Below are positions 17,238 through 24,699 of a stretch of 39,922 bases of DNA, one piece after another. The notes below the pieces were generated by a model. That model was given only the letters and a program-made list of their open reading frames with translations, was not told where the DNA came from and ran no database searches. Numbering within the stretch: the stretch's first letter is position 1; each line of letters starts with the position of its first letter. The position numbers were made by a program, and so were the translations under genes. This DNA comes from an uncultured Alcaligenaceae bacterium (GTDB lineage: Bacteria > Pseudomonadota > Gammaproteobacteria > Burkholderiales > Burkholderiaceae_B). The DNA lies in assembly GCA_937908115.1 (NCBI GenBank), contig CALEQZ010000014.1:1-39922 (forward strand), written 5' to 3'.

Positions 17238-18830
17238 TCAGTGACGGAAATGCCGGGTGCCGGTCAGCACCATGACCAGCCCGCGTTCATCGGCCGCGGC
17301 GATCACCTCGTCGTCGCGCACGCTGCCGCCGGGCTGGATCACGCAGGTCGCGCCGGCGTCGGCCACGACGTCCAGGCCGTCGCGGAACGGGAAGAAGGCA
17401 TCGGAGGCCACCGCCGACCCCTGCAGGGTCAGGCCGGCATTCTGCGCCTTGATCGCGGCGATGCGCGCGGAGTCGACCCGGCTCATCTGGCCGGCGCCCA
17501 CGCCCACCGTCATGCCGTCGGCGGCGAACACGATGGCGTTGGACTTGACGTACTTGGCCACCTTCCAGGCGAACAGCATGTCGTCCATTTGCGCGTCGGT
17601 GGGCTGCTTGCGGGTGACCACGCGCAGCGCCTCGCGCGGCACGTTGTGGGCATCCGGGGTCTGCACCAGCCAGCCGCCACCCACCCGCTTGACGTCGAAG
17701 GCGTTCTGGCCCGTGCCCGCCGGCACTTCCAGCACGCGCACGTTCTTCTTGGCGGCCAGGACGGCCAACGCCGCGCCGTCGTAGCCGGGAGCGAGCAGCA
17801 CTTCCAGGAACTGTCCGCTTACGGCTTCGGCGGTGGCAGCGTCCACCGGACGGTTGAACGCGATGATGCCACCGAACGCCGAGGTCGGGTCGGTCTTGAA
17901 CGCCTTGCGATATGCCTCCTCGGTCGTCTCGGCCACGGCCACGCCGCACGGATTGGCGTGCTTGACGATGACGCAGGCCGGGGCATCGAAGCTGCGCACG
18001 CATTCCCAGGCAGCGTCGGCATCGGCGATGTTGTTGTAGGACAGTTCCTTGCCCTGCAGCTGCCGGTAGTTGCCCAGCAGGCCGGCTGGGCGCTGCGCGT
18101 CGACGTAGAACGCTGCCGACTGGTGCGGGTTTTCGCCGTAGCGTAGCGTCTGGTGCGCACGCAGCTGGATGGTCAGCGTATCGGGCCAGGGCTTGCGCGC
18201 AGGCGGCGCATCCTGGGCCGGCTCCGCTTCGGCCAGGCTGCTCAGGTAGGCGGCGATGGCGCCGTCATAGGCGGCGGTGTGGGCGTACGCCTTGGCCGCC
18301 AGTTGCAGGCGCAGGGCATAAGACGGAGCCCCCTCCGGGCCGTCCATTTCGGCCAGCACGCGGGGGTAATCGCTCGGGTCGATCACCACCGTGACGCCGC
18401 CGGCCTCGGTGCCGTGGTTCTTGGCGGCGGCGCGCAGCATCGCCGGCCCACCGATGTCGATGTTCTCGACCGCATCCGCGAAGGTGCAATCCGGACGGGA
18501 GATGGTTTCCCGGAACGGATACAGGTTGACCACCAGCATGTCGATGCGGTCGATGCCGTGCTGGGCCAGCGTCTCCAGGTGTTCCTTGCTGTCGCGCCGG
18601 GCGAGCAACCCGCCATGAATCTTGGGGTGCAGCGTCTTGACGCGGCCGTCGAGGATTTCAGGCGAGCCGGTGTGAGCGGCCACTTCGGTGACTGGCAGGC
18701 CGGCTTCGGCGAGCAGGCGGGCGGTGCCGCCAGTCGACAGCAGCCGCACGCCCCGCGCGGCCAGGGCACGCGCGAATTCGACCACGCCGGTCTTGTCGGA
18801 AACGGAAAGCAGGGCGGTTTCTATCTTCAT
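17238..18830 (-). CDS. purH: Bifunctional AICAR transformylase / IMP cyclohydrolase
   Basis: A 530-aa enzyme catalysing the last two steps of IMP synthesis: formylation of AICAR by 10-formyl-THF, then ring closure. The N-terminal cyclohydrolase domain has the MGS-like start (ALLSVSDKTGVVEFARAL..LLSTGGTARLL), GSPEILDGRVKTLHPKIHGG and NLYPF. The C-terminal transformylase domain has RYGENPHQSAAFY, the catalytic KHANPCGVAVA, SAFGGIIAFNRPVDAATAEA and the terminal GLVMVLTGTRHFRH. Length is normal. I give the ATG at 18830; another in-frame ATG two codons earlier (18836) is equally possible, and neither has a clear Shine-Dalgarno. It lies between fis and ruvC. Confidence 0.95.
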   Translation of the reverse strand: MKIETALLSVSDKTGVVEFARALAARGVRLLSTGGTARLLAEAGLPVTEVAAHTGSPEILDGRVKTLHPKIHGGLLARRDSKEHLETLAQHGIDRIDMLVVNLYPFRETISRPDCTFADAVENIDIGGPAMLRAAAKNHGTEAGGVTVVIDPSDYPRVLAEMDGPEGAPSYALRLQLAAKAYAHTAAYDGAIAAYLSSLAEAEPAQDAPPARKPWPDTLTIQLRAHQTLRYGENPHQSAAFYVDAQRPAGLLGNYRQLQGKELSYNNIADADAAWECVRSFDAPACVIVKHANPCGVAVAETTEEAYRKAFKTDPTSAFGGIIAFNRPVDAATAEAVSGQFLEVLLAPGYDGAALAVLAAKKNVRVLEVPAGTGQNAFDVKRVGGGWLVQTPDAHNVPREALRVVTRKQPTDAQMDDMLFAWKVAKYVKSNAIVFAADGMTVGVGAGQMSRVDSARIAAIKAQNAGLTLQGSAVASDAFFPFRDGLDVVADAGATCVIQPGGSVRDDEVIAAADERGLVMVLTGTRHFRH

Positions 18831-18909
18831 GTGCATGGGCCGGCGGTCGCGACGGCCAGGAAAAGGTGGATCGGAAATCGGGGGGATCGGCTTGCCGGTC
18901 GGGGCGCGT

Positions 18910-19155
18910 TCAGGAACGCGGAGCAATGTTATGGGCGAGCAGCTTCTTGCGCAGCGTGTTGCGGGTGATGCCCAGCATCTCCGAGGCGCGCGATTGGTTG
19001 CCGGCTGCCCGCTCCATGGCCATTTCCAGGACCGGACGCTCGACGCAACGCATCACCATGTTCCACATGTCCCGCGGCTCGGCGTCGCCCAGGTCTTCGA
19101 AATAGCGCTCCAGGCTGGCGCGCACGCAATCTTCCAGGACATCGGTTTTTCTCAT
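18910..19155 (-). CDS. fis: Fis-family nucleoid-associated DNA-binding protein
   Basis: An 81-aa Fis homologue, a dimeric DNA-bending protein that acts on rRNA promoters, site-specific recombination and chromosome structure. The C-terminal helix-turn-helix NQSRASEMLGITRNTLRKKLLAHNI is the Fis signature. The N-terminal part is shorter than in E. coli (98 aa), as is usual in betaproteobacteria. The ATG at 19155 is preferred because Fis homology begins there; the frame runs upstream into the dusB tail in another phase. It follows dusB by 38 bases, the same dusB-fis arrangement as in E. coli, so expression from the dusB promoter is likely. Confidence 0.93.
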   Translation of the reverse strand: MRKTDVLEDCVRASLERYFEDLGDAEPRDMWNMVMRCVERPVLEMAMERAAGNQSRASEMLGITRNTLRKKLLAHNIAPRS

Positions 19156-19193
19156 TTCTGCTAGAGGATTCGAAATAACTTTCTTTGAGGCGG

Positions 19194-20219
19194 TCAGGCC
19201 GCCAGGGGACAGGCCTGCTGCCGCCCGGGCGGCAGCGGCGCCTGCCGGCTGCATGAGTCGAACCAGTCGGCGACCGCCTGCCACTGGCTGCGGCTGTCCT
19301 CGATCAGGTTCATGCGCGCGCAGAATGCCGCCCCGCCCGGAAGCCCGGACAGATACCAGCCGATGTGCTTGCGCGCCGTGCGCACGCCGGTGTATTCGCC
19401 GTAGAAACGGTAGTGATCGTCCAGGTGCTCGAGCAGCAGTGCCTTCATTTCGTCCCAGCCGGGCGGCGGCAGGTGACGGCCCGTGGCCAGGAAATGCGCG
19501 ATTTCGCGGAAGATCCAGGGGCGGCCCTGGGCCGCCCGCCCGATCATCACCGCGTCGGCGCCGGTGTACCGGAGCACGTCGCGCGCCTTCTCGGGGCTGT
19601 CGATGTCGCCGTTGGCCACGACGGGGATTTCCAGCGCGGCCTTGACCTCACGGATGGTGTCGTATTCGGCCTGGCCGGTGTACAGGTCGGCCCGGGTGCG
19701 GCCATGCAGGACCAGCGCGGCGATGCCGATGTCCTGCGCAAGCAGGCCGATGCGCACCGCGTTGCGGTGCTCGCGGTCCCAACCCGTGCGGGTCTTGAGC
19801 GTGACCGGCACGCCGAGCGGCTTGCAGGCGGCGACGACGGCCTTCAGGATCCGGGCGACCAGGTCTTCGTCGCGCAGCAGGGCCGACCCGCAGGCCGCGT
19901 TGCAGACCTTTTTGGCCGGGCAGCCCATGTTGATGTCGATGATGCGGGCGCCACGCTGGACGTTGAAGACGGCCGCCTCGGCCATCATGTCGGGATCCGC
20001 CCCAGCGATCTGCACCGCGATCGGCTCGATTTCGCCGTCGTGGTTCAGGCGCCGCGACGTCTTGACGCTGTTCCAGAGCCGCGGGTTGCTGGCGGCCATT
20101 TCTGACACGGCGTAGCCTGCGCCCAATCGTTTGCACAATTGGCGAAACGGCCGGTCCGTCACCCCCGCCATGGGCGCGACGAACACGGGATTGGGCAGAG
20201 TCCAGGGGCCGATGCGCAT
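19194..20219 (-). CDS. dusB: tRNA-dihydrouridine synthase B
   Basis: A 341-aa FMN- and NADPH-dependent enzyme that reduces uridines in the tRNA D-loop. The TIM barrel begins with the flavin-binding PVFVAPMAGVTDRPFRQL. The catalytic cysteine is in NMGCPAKKVCNAACGSALL, and the family segments KTRTGWD, LHGRTRADLYTGQAEYD, VVANGDIDSPEKA and GADAVMIGRAAQGRPWIFREI follow. The start at 20219 matches the family N-terminus (MRIGPWTLPNPVF). The longer open frame to 20645 runs antisense to ubiH and is ignored. A minus-strand TAAAAT seven bases before the ATG suggests a leaderless mRNA. It heads the dusB-fis-purH-ruvCA cluster. Confidence 0.95.
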   Translation of the reverse strand: MRIGPWTLPNPVFVAPMAGVTDRPFRQLCKRLGAGYAVSEMAASNPRLWNSVKTSRRLNHDGEIEPIAVQIAGADPDMMAEAAVFNVQRGARIIDINMGCPAKKVCNAACGSALLRDEDLVARILKAVVAACKPLGVPVTLKTRTGWDREHRNAVRIGLLAQDIGIAALVLHGRTRADLYTGQAEYDTIREVKAALEIPVVANGDIDSPEKARDVLRYTGADAVMIGRAAQGRPWIFREIAHFLATGRHLPPPGWDEMKALLLEHLDDHYRFYGEYTGVRTARKHIGWYLSGLPGGAAFCARMNLIEDSRSQWQAVADWFDSCSRQAPLPPGRQQACPLAA

Positions 20220-20226
20220 TTGCCGG

Positions 20227-20232
20227 ATTTTA
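20227..20232 (-). promoter_or_regulatory. -10 box directly before dusB
   Basis: Reading the minus strand, TAAAAT ends seven bases before the dusB ATG, placing the transcription start at or next to the A of the start codon. No ribosome-binding site fits in that interval. Confidence 0.4.
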
Positions 20233-20305
20233 ACCCCCCGGTTGCGGGCAGGCCGAGGCGGGGCGGTCGACCGCCGGTGGGGCGCCTGCGGCCGCGCGCC
20301 GGGCG

Positions 20306-21451
20306 CTAGGCGCGCAGGCCGTGCAGCAGGTGGCGGGCGAGCGGTGCGCGTAGCGGCCTGGCAAGGTCCAGCGCCAGCAGCGCCAGCCCCGCGGCATGCT
20401 CGACAGGTGCCAGTCCGGTGGCAAAAATCCGCGGCAGAAAATCGGTCACGCCGGCGGTCAGCCAGCGATCGGGGCGGCGCGCCGCGCCGAAGGCCGCGAG
20501 CGCCGGCGCTGGGTCGCCGGCAGGCTGGGCCAGCCAAGGCCGCAACGCCATCGCCAGCCGCGCGGCATCGCGTAGCCCCAGGTTCAACCCTTGGCCGGCG
20601 ACCGGGTGAAGGGTTTGGGCGGCATTGCCGATCGCCGCGACGCACCGGCCGGCCGGGCGGCGGCGCAGCACCATGGCCAGCGGGAAAACGTGCCTGGGAC
20701 CATGCGCCTGCAGCCTACCCAGCCGATCGCCGAACGCATCGTTGAGCGCCAGGGAAAACGCCGCATCGTCAGCGGACGCCAGCTCCGCCGCGCGGGTCGG
20801 CGCGCAGCACCAGACCACGGCATGGGTACCACCACCGTCCGGGTGCGGCAGCAGCGCAAGCGGCCCTTCGCGGGTGAAGCGCTCCCACGCCCAGCCGGGC
20901 CGGGGGCGGCTGGCAACCGCGGTGGCCAGCACCGCGTGCTGGCCGTACTCGCGGCGAACGTCGGGGGCCGGCGCCCCGTCGGCTTGCACCGCGACGCGGC
21001 AACGCAAGGTCATATCGCCGCTGCGCACCACGGCGCCGTCGGCCGTTTCTGACTCCAGCGTCGCGGCCGGCCCTTGCACGATGCGTACGCCCGATTGCGC
21101 CAGGCGGGCTTGCAGCGCTTCCTGCAGGCGGGCATAGCGCGCCACGCTGCCCAGTTGCGGCACGCCGAAATCCTCCCGCTTGATCAACGTGCGTCCCAGC
21201 CGGCCGCGCTGCGAGACGTGGATGGTGTGGATGTCGGCAGCGCCCTGTGGCCACGCATGCAGGGACTGCAACAGCACCTTGCTGCCGTGGTTGAGCGCGA
21301 GCACGCGGGGATCGCTGGCGCCCGCGCGTGCGCCGGTGCGCAGCAAGACGACCTGCGCGGGGTCGGGCGCCGTCTGGGCCAGCAGCAGCGCCAGCGCACT
21401 GCCTGCCGGACCGCCGCCGAGAATCGCGATATCGCAATCGTGCTCGCTCAT
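20306..21451 (-). CDS. ubiH: UbiH/UbiF-type FAD-dependent ubiquinone biosynthesis hydroxylase
   Basis: A 381-aa flavoprotein monooxygenase that hydroxylates the ring of a ubiquinone precursor. The N-terminal FAD-binding motif is DIAILGGGPAGSALALLLA, then RVLALNHGSKVLLQSL. The C-terminal flavin motif reads AAIGNAAQTLHPVAGQGLNLGLRD; the Asn and Gln in GNAAQ instead of GDAAH are as in E. coli UbiH, supporting that assignment over UbiF or VisC/UbiI. Substrate position is inferred. A minus-strand TAGAAT lies seven bases before the ATG at 21451, so the transcript may be leaderless. It lies 86 bases upstream of dusB, which has its own candidate -10. Confidence 0.85.
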   Translation of the reverse strand: MSEHDCDIAILGGGPAGSALALLLAQTAPDPAQVVLLRTGARAGASDPRVLALNHGSKVLLQSLHAWPQGAADIHTIHVSQRGRLGRTLIKREDFGVPQLGSVARYARLQEALQARLAQSGVRIVQGPAATLESETADGAVVRSGDMTLRCRVAVQADGAPAPDVRREYGQHAVLATAVASRPRPGWAWERFTREGPLALLPHPDGGGTHAVVWCCAPTRAAELASADDAAFSLALNDAFGDRLGRLQAHGPRHVFPLAMVLRRRPAGRCVAAIGNAAQTLHPVAGQGLNLGLRDAARLAMALRPWLAQPAGDPAPALAAFGAARRPDRWLTAGVTDFLPRIFATGLAPVEHAAGLALLALDLARPLRAPLARHLLHGLRA

Positions 21452-21458
21452 GGGGCGG

Positions 21459-21464
21459 ATTCTA
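21459..21464 (-). promoter_or_regulatory. -10 box directly before ubiH
   Basis: TAGAAT on the minus strand, seven bases upstream of the ubiH ATG. On the opposite strand a TAAAAT at 21474-21479 faces the TM2-like gene, so two divergent promoters share this 55-base gap. Confidence 0.45.
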
Positions 21465-21505
21465 CCCGTCCGATAAAATGGCGCTGCCCAATCCCATAGC
21501 GTTCC

Positions 21506-21970
21506 ATGGACTTTGCCGCCCCGCCTGCTTCATCGGCCGCCACACCGCCACGCCGCTACCGCACCAAGGTCGCGGCCGGGCTCATCGCGTTCCTGCTCGG
21601 CTGGCTGGGCGGCCACTGGTGGTACTTGGGCAGGCGGCGCGCCTGGTTATTTACCGCCGCTGCCGTCGCGGTCTTGGCGGTTGGCCTGACGGCGTTCGAA
21701 TCGCGCTGGGAAAATCCGGCCACGCTGTTCATGGTGGTGCCGGCCACGGCCGGCTTCATCGAGGCAGCAGTCCTGTGCCTGATGGACGACGGTAAATTCA
21801 ACGCCCGCTACAACCCCGGCTTGCCGCCGCGCCGGCAGATGGGTTGGGGACCGGTGCTGGTGGCCTGCGCCACGCTGGTGGGCGGCAGCATCGTGACCCT
21901 GACCGGGATCGCCATGATCGTGATCTACGTCTGGACCCAGATGGGGTGGCTGGACGGGTATCAACTCTGA
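21506..21970 (+). CDS. TM2-domain-like small membrane protein
   Basis: A 154-aa membrane protein of unknown role. After a short Pro/Ala-rich cytoplasmic start come hydrophobic segments at about 24-40, 46-62, 74-92 and 118-145. The first pair (AGLIAFLLGWLGGHWWYLGRR) has the glycine, aromatic and YLG pattern of the TM2 domain, where a short turn links two helices. A polar loop (MDDGKFNARYNPGLPPRRQMG) separates the last helix. It has its own likely -10 (TAAAAT, 21474-21479). A GC hairpin (21982-22001, no T tract) follows the stop. No partner is suggested by the neighbourhood. Confidence 0.65.
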   Translation: MDFAAPPASSAATPPRRYRTKVAAGLIAFLLGWLGGHWWYLGRRRAWLFTAAAVAVLAVGLTAFESRWENPATLFMVVPATAGFIEAAVLCLMDDGKFNARYNPGLPPRRQMGWGPVLVACATLVGGSIVTLTGIAMIVIYVWTQMGWLDGYQL

Positions 21971-22036
21971 CCGCACGCGATGCCCGGCATCTCGGCCGGG
22001 CCCAGGCGCTTCCGATCGATCCTCGAGGGTAAACCC

Positions 22037-22065
22037 TTGTCTGTTCGAGGCGGATAGCTTAGAAT
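22037..22065 (+). promoter_or_regulatory. Strong sigma-70 promoter of a structured RNA
   Basis: TTGTCT (22037-22042), a 17-base spacer and TAGAAT (22060-22065) make one of the best promoters in the window. Transcription should begin near G22070-G22072, more than 300 bases before the next start codon. Confidence 0.65.
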
Positions 22066-22070
22066 AATTG

Positions 22071-22239
22071 GGTTTTAGTCACCTGGGGTTCTTGTAAGTG
22101 AATACCGATTCCGGCGACAGTAGTCGATCTTGCATCGATTGCGCTGCCTGACAGGATTTACCGAGCAGACCCTTCATCTGCCGCATCCTGTCAGTGCAGG
22201 GTGCGGTATCCGGGAAAGCCGGGCGCTTGGCCCGCTTTT
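22071..22239 (+). ncRNA. Structured, terminated RNA of about 170 nt (small RNA or regulatory leader)
   Basis: Between a strong promoter and an intrinsic terminator lies non-coding sequence with nested complementarity. A 10-bp stem joins 22148-22157 to 22185-22194, with an inner hairpin GCAGA/TCTGC (22165-22169 with 22177-22181). An outer pairing ATACCG/CGGTAT (about 22102-22107 with 22204-22209) encloses a further small hairpin TCGAT/ATCGA near 22124-22138. The terminator is CGGGC/GCCCG (22220-22224 with 22230-22234), flanked by AAAG on the left and CTTTTC on the right. Size and long irregular rod shape are reminiscent of 6S RNA, but I cannot confirm conserved 6S bases. As the next gene starts 150 bases on in the same direction, a riboswitch-like attenuator is an alternative. 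Confidence 0.55.
22215..22239 (+). terminator. Intrinsic terminator or attenuator of the structured RNA
   Basis: A 5-bp GC stem with loop GCTTG, extended by AAAG/CTTT across one bulged C, ending in TTTT. It lies upstream of the MgtC-tail-like gene, so read-through could control that gene. Confidence 0.55.
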
Positions 22240-22390
22240 CAAATTCCGCCCAAACCGCCAGAAGCTGCCGCAGCCATCGGCTGCCGTTTGCGAGGCTTTG
22301 CGCGCGTGCCGCGCGAAGTCCCGCCGGCCCGCCGTGCGCCGGGTGCGCGTATTCGCACCGCCCCTTCTTAGTGTCTGGAAGGAGGTCGCC
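22240..22390 (+). other. Gap between structured RNA and MgtC-like gene
   Basis: About 150 GC-rich bases. The frame of the downstream gene is open here, but the would-be residues look non-coding. The only clear signal is GGAGG at 22381-22385, five bases before the ATG at 22391. No second promoter is apparent. Confidence 0.5.
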
Positions 22391-22756
22391 ATGCGTCTTT
22401 TTGATATGTTCCTGCGCCGGGCGGGGCTGACCCGCGCCGACGCGCTGCGTCGCAACCGCGCCGTATCGCGCCTGACGATCGAGTGTCCGGAAAACATGCT
22501 CAGCGGGTTGCGCCAGCGTATCTACGCCGATTTCCGCGCCGCCGGGCTGAACGTGTCCCAAGTGCAGATCCAGCGCGGCGAAGGGGGCCAGATGGCCTCG
22601 GCCTGCGTGACCGTGGATTGCCCGGCCGACAAGCGTGCCGAACTGGTGTCCCAGGCGCGCCGCCTGGGCCAGCAGCCCGGCGTGCACCGGGTGCGGTTCG
22701 GCGCTGCGCGCAACGCCGGGCAGGCTTCCCAGGGCTCGTCGGCGCGTGCGGCGTGA
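22391..22756 (+). CDS. Small protein resembling the C-terminal ACT-like domain of MgtC
   Basis: A 121-aa soluble protein with no membrane segment or signal peptide. The core (SRLTIECPENMLSGLRQRIYADFRAAGLNVSQVQIQR, then MASACVTVDCPADKRAELVSQARRLGQQPGVHRVRF) has the beta-alpha-beta-beta-alpha-beta pattern of an ACT-like domain, and resembles the cytoplasmic tail found on some MgtC/SapB proteins. The membrane part of MgtC is absent, and no mgtC or mgtA is nearby. The ATG is fixed by a strong GGAGG five bases upstream. The frame is open to 22130, but that part overlaps the structured RNA. Function unknown; a small-ligand-binding or regulatory role is only a guess from the fold. Confidence 0.55.
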   Translation: MRLFDMFLRRAGLTRADALRRNRAVSRLTIECPENMLSGLRQRIYADFRAAGLNVSQVQIQRGEGGQMASACVTVDCPADKRAELVSQARRLGQQPGVHRVRFGAARNAGQASQGSSARAA

Positions 22757-22849
22757 CGCGCGTGGCCTGCCGGCGCGCGAGCGTGCGCCGGCGGGTGCGC
22801 GTGAGGCCCTGGACTACAATCCTTTTTCCGGTTTGATCAAGGCAACACC

Positions 22850-23719
22850 TTGGATTTGCTCGCCTGGCTCGTCCCCTGGGAATTCTCCCCTACGCTGATC
22901 GCGACAATGTTGGCAGCGGGCTGGCTGTTTCTGCGCGGCCAGCGGGTGCACCGTCCCAATGCCGTCCGCCAGGCCCTCTTCTGGACGGGCATGGCGTTGC
23001 TCTATCTATCGCTGCACACGCGCGTCGATTACTACGCCGAGCGCATGTTTTTCGTACACCGCGTGCAGCACCTGGTGCTGCACCACCTGGGGCCGCTGGT
23101 CTTGATGGCGGCGTATCCGGGCTCGGTGATCCGCGCGGGCCTGCCGCTGCGCTGGCGCGCCAGGTTGCGGGCTTGGCTGGCGAGCGCGCCGGGCAGGGCG
23201 GTACAGGCCGCCTGTACCAATCCCATTTTCGTACCGGCGCTGTTTGTCTTCTTGGTGCTGATCTGGTTGCTGCCGACGGTGCAGTTCTATTCCATGCTGG
23301 ACTGGCGCCTGTACCGGATCATGAACTGGTCCGTCGTCATCAGCGGCCTGATGTATTGGAACCTGATCCTTGACCGTCGGCCCAGCCCGCCGGCGGCCAT
23401 GTCCCCCGGCGGCCGCGTGGTCTCGCCCATACTGACCATGGCTCCGCAGATGGTGGCTGGCGCGGTGATTGCCTTCACCGAGCGTGACCTATATCCCATC
23501 TTCGAGCTTTGCGGGCGTGCCATCCCGATGTCGGCGCAGACCGACCAGAGCATAGGTGGCCTGACCATGTGGATCCCCGCGGCGATGACGGAAGTGGCCG
23601 GCTTGCTGGTCGCCCTGGGCAACCTGATGCGCTTGTCGACCCGGGGACGTTGGCGCAGCGCTCGGCAACGGCGTGCAGATGCCGCGCGGCGGCAGCCGGC
23701 ACCGCCGGCGCCCCTGTAG
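22850..23719 (+). CDS. CtaG-type (caa3 oxidase assembly family) membrane protein
   Basis: A 289-aa polytopic membrane protein of the Caa3_CtaG family, members of which help assemble the copper centre of heme-copper oxidases. The signature is a histidine-rich helix, HRVQHLVLHHLGPLVLMAAYPG, together with WRLYRIMNWSVVISGLMYWNLILDRRP and TERDLYPIFELCGR. About six or seven hydrophobic helices are visible. No cytochrome oxidase genes are in the window, so the target is not evident. The start is a TTG at 22850 with AAGG eight bases upstream; the first in-frame ATG (22907) would cut into the first conserved helix. A TACAAT at 22815-22820 may be its -10. The C-terminus is a basic tail. Confidence 0.8.
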   Translation: MDLLAWLVPWEFSPTLIATMLAAGWLFLRGQRVHRPNAVRQALFWTGMALLYLSLHTRVDYYAERMFFVHRVQHLVLHHLGPLVLMAAYPGSVIRAGLPLRWRARLRAWLASAPGRAVQAACTNPIFVPALFVFLVLIWLLPTVQFYSMLDWRLYRIMNWSVVISGLMYWNLILDRRPSPPAAMSPGGRVVSPILTMAPQMVAGAVIAFTERDLYPIFELCGRAIPMSAQTDQSIGGLTMWIPAAMTEVAGLLVALGNLMRLSTRGRWRSARQRRADAARRQPAPPAPL

Positions 23720-23805
23720 CGGCTGCCGGTGGCGCTTGCGCAGGATGACGCGATTTGCCGGCCCGGGGCCGGCGTTGCCGCGGCAGCTGGCCGCCGCGGC
23801 CGGGG

Positions 23806-24642
23806 CTAGGCCTGTAGCCCGTGGTACTTGCGCCCCAGGGCGACATTGGCCTGGAACATGCCCGCCTTGCTTCCGCAGTCGTAGCGCGTGCCTTCGTACC
23901 GGTAGGCAAAGACCGGCTTGTCGCGCAACAGCGCGGCGATGCCGTCGGTGAGCTGGATTTCGTTGCCGGCGCCGGCCTGCGTGCTGCGCAGGTGGGCGAA
24001 GATGGCCGGGTCCAGTACGTAGCGGCCGACCACGCCCAATCGCGACGGTGCCTGGGCCGGGTCGGGCTTTTCCACGATGTGGCTGATGCGCTCGGTGCGG
24101 TCATCGACCGGCGTGCTTTGCACGATGCCGTACTTGCGGGTGTCCTCCAGCGGCACTTCCTGCACGCCGAGCACGCTACCGTTGTGGCGCAGGGCGGCTT
24201 CGATCAGCTGGCCCATGACCGGCCGGTCGGCATCGATGAGGTCGTCGGCCAGGAGCACGGCGAAGGGTTCGTCGCCGATCGCCGGCGCCGCGGTCAGCAC
24301 TGCATGGCCCAAGCCCAGCGGGGCGGCCTGGCGGATGTACAGGCAATTGACGTGGCTCGGCAGGATGTCGCGCACCATGGCGAGCATCTCGTGCTTGTTC
24401 TTGCTGGCCAGTTCGGCTTCCAGTTCAGGCGCTGAATCGAAGTGGTCCTCGATGGCACGCTTGTGCCGTCCGGTGATGAAGATCAGGTCGGTGATCCCGG
24501 CGGCCACGGCCTCTTCCACGGCATACTGGATCAAGGGTTTGTCCACGACGGGCAACATCTCCTTGGGCATAGCCTTGGTAGCCGGCAAAAAGCGCGTGCC
24601 CAAACCGGCGACGGGGAATACGGCTTTTCTGACGGGTCGCAT
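23806..24642 (-). CDS. galU: UTP--glucose-1-phosphate uridylyltransferase
   Basis: A 278-aa nucleotidyltransferase making UDP-glucose for LPS core, exopolysaccharide and galactose metabolism. The N-terminal nucleotide-binding loop AVFPVAGLGTRFLPATKAMPKEMLPVVDKPLIQYAVEEA is diagnostic. VLLADDLID holds the metal-binding aspartates, and VEKPDP, GRYVLDP and EIQLTDGIAALL complete the GalU pattern. The ATG at 24642 has an AGAGG ribosome site. It is divergent from the BepA-like gene, with 57 bases between the starts. Confidence 0.95.
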   Translation of the reverse strand: MRPVRKAVFPVAGLGTRFLPATKAMPKEMLPVVDKPLIQYAVEEAVAAGITDLIFITGRHKRAIEDHFDSAPELEAELASKNKHEMLAMVRDILPSHVNCLYIRQAAPLGLGHAVLTAAPAIGDEPFAVLLADDLIDADRPVMGQLIEAALRHNGSVLGVQEVPLEDTRKYGIVQSTPVDDRTERISHIVEKPDPAQAPSRLGVVGRYVLDPAIFAHLRSTQAGAGNEIQLTDGIAALLRDKPVFAYRYEGTRYDCGSKAGMFQANVALGRKYHGLQA

Positions 24643-24687
24643 GGATACCTCTGTCGTTGAAATTGGGAACATTGTTGCTTGACTGGC

Positions 24688-24693
24688 TATCAT
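24688..24693 (+). promoter_or_regulatory. -10 box directly before the BepA-like gene
   Basis: TATCAT lies six bases before the ATG at 24700, so +1 would fall on the start codon. No Shine-Dalgarno is present in the galU-bepA gap on this strand. Confidence 0.4.
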
Positions 24694-24699
24694 AGCCGT

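Noticed and set aside
15857..17275. Plus-strand frame of 472 codons opposite ruvA and ruvC
   Set aside because: Antisense to two unmistakable genes with intact catalytic residues; residue composition is noise-like.
22071..22239. Firm assignment of the structured RNA as 6S RNA
   Set aside because: Size and general shape fit, but I could not verify the conserved central-bubble bases by eye and the usual ygfA neighbour is absent, so it is left as a generic structured RNA.
22130..22390. Upstream extension of the MgtC-tail-like protein
   Set aside because: The frame is open, but it overlaps the structured RNA and its terminator, has no ribosome site, and the ATG at 22391 has a strong GGAGG.
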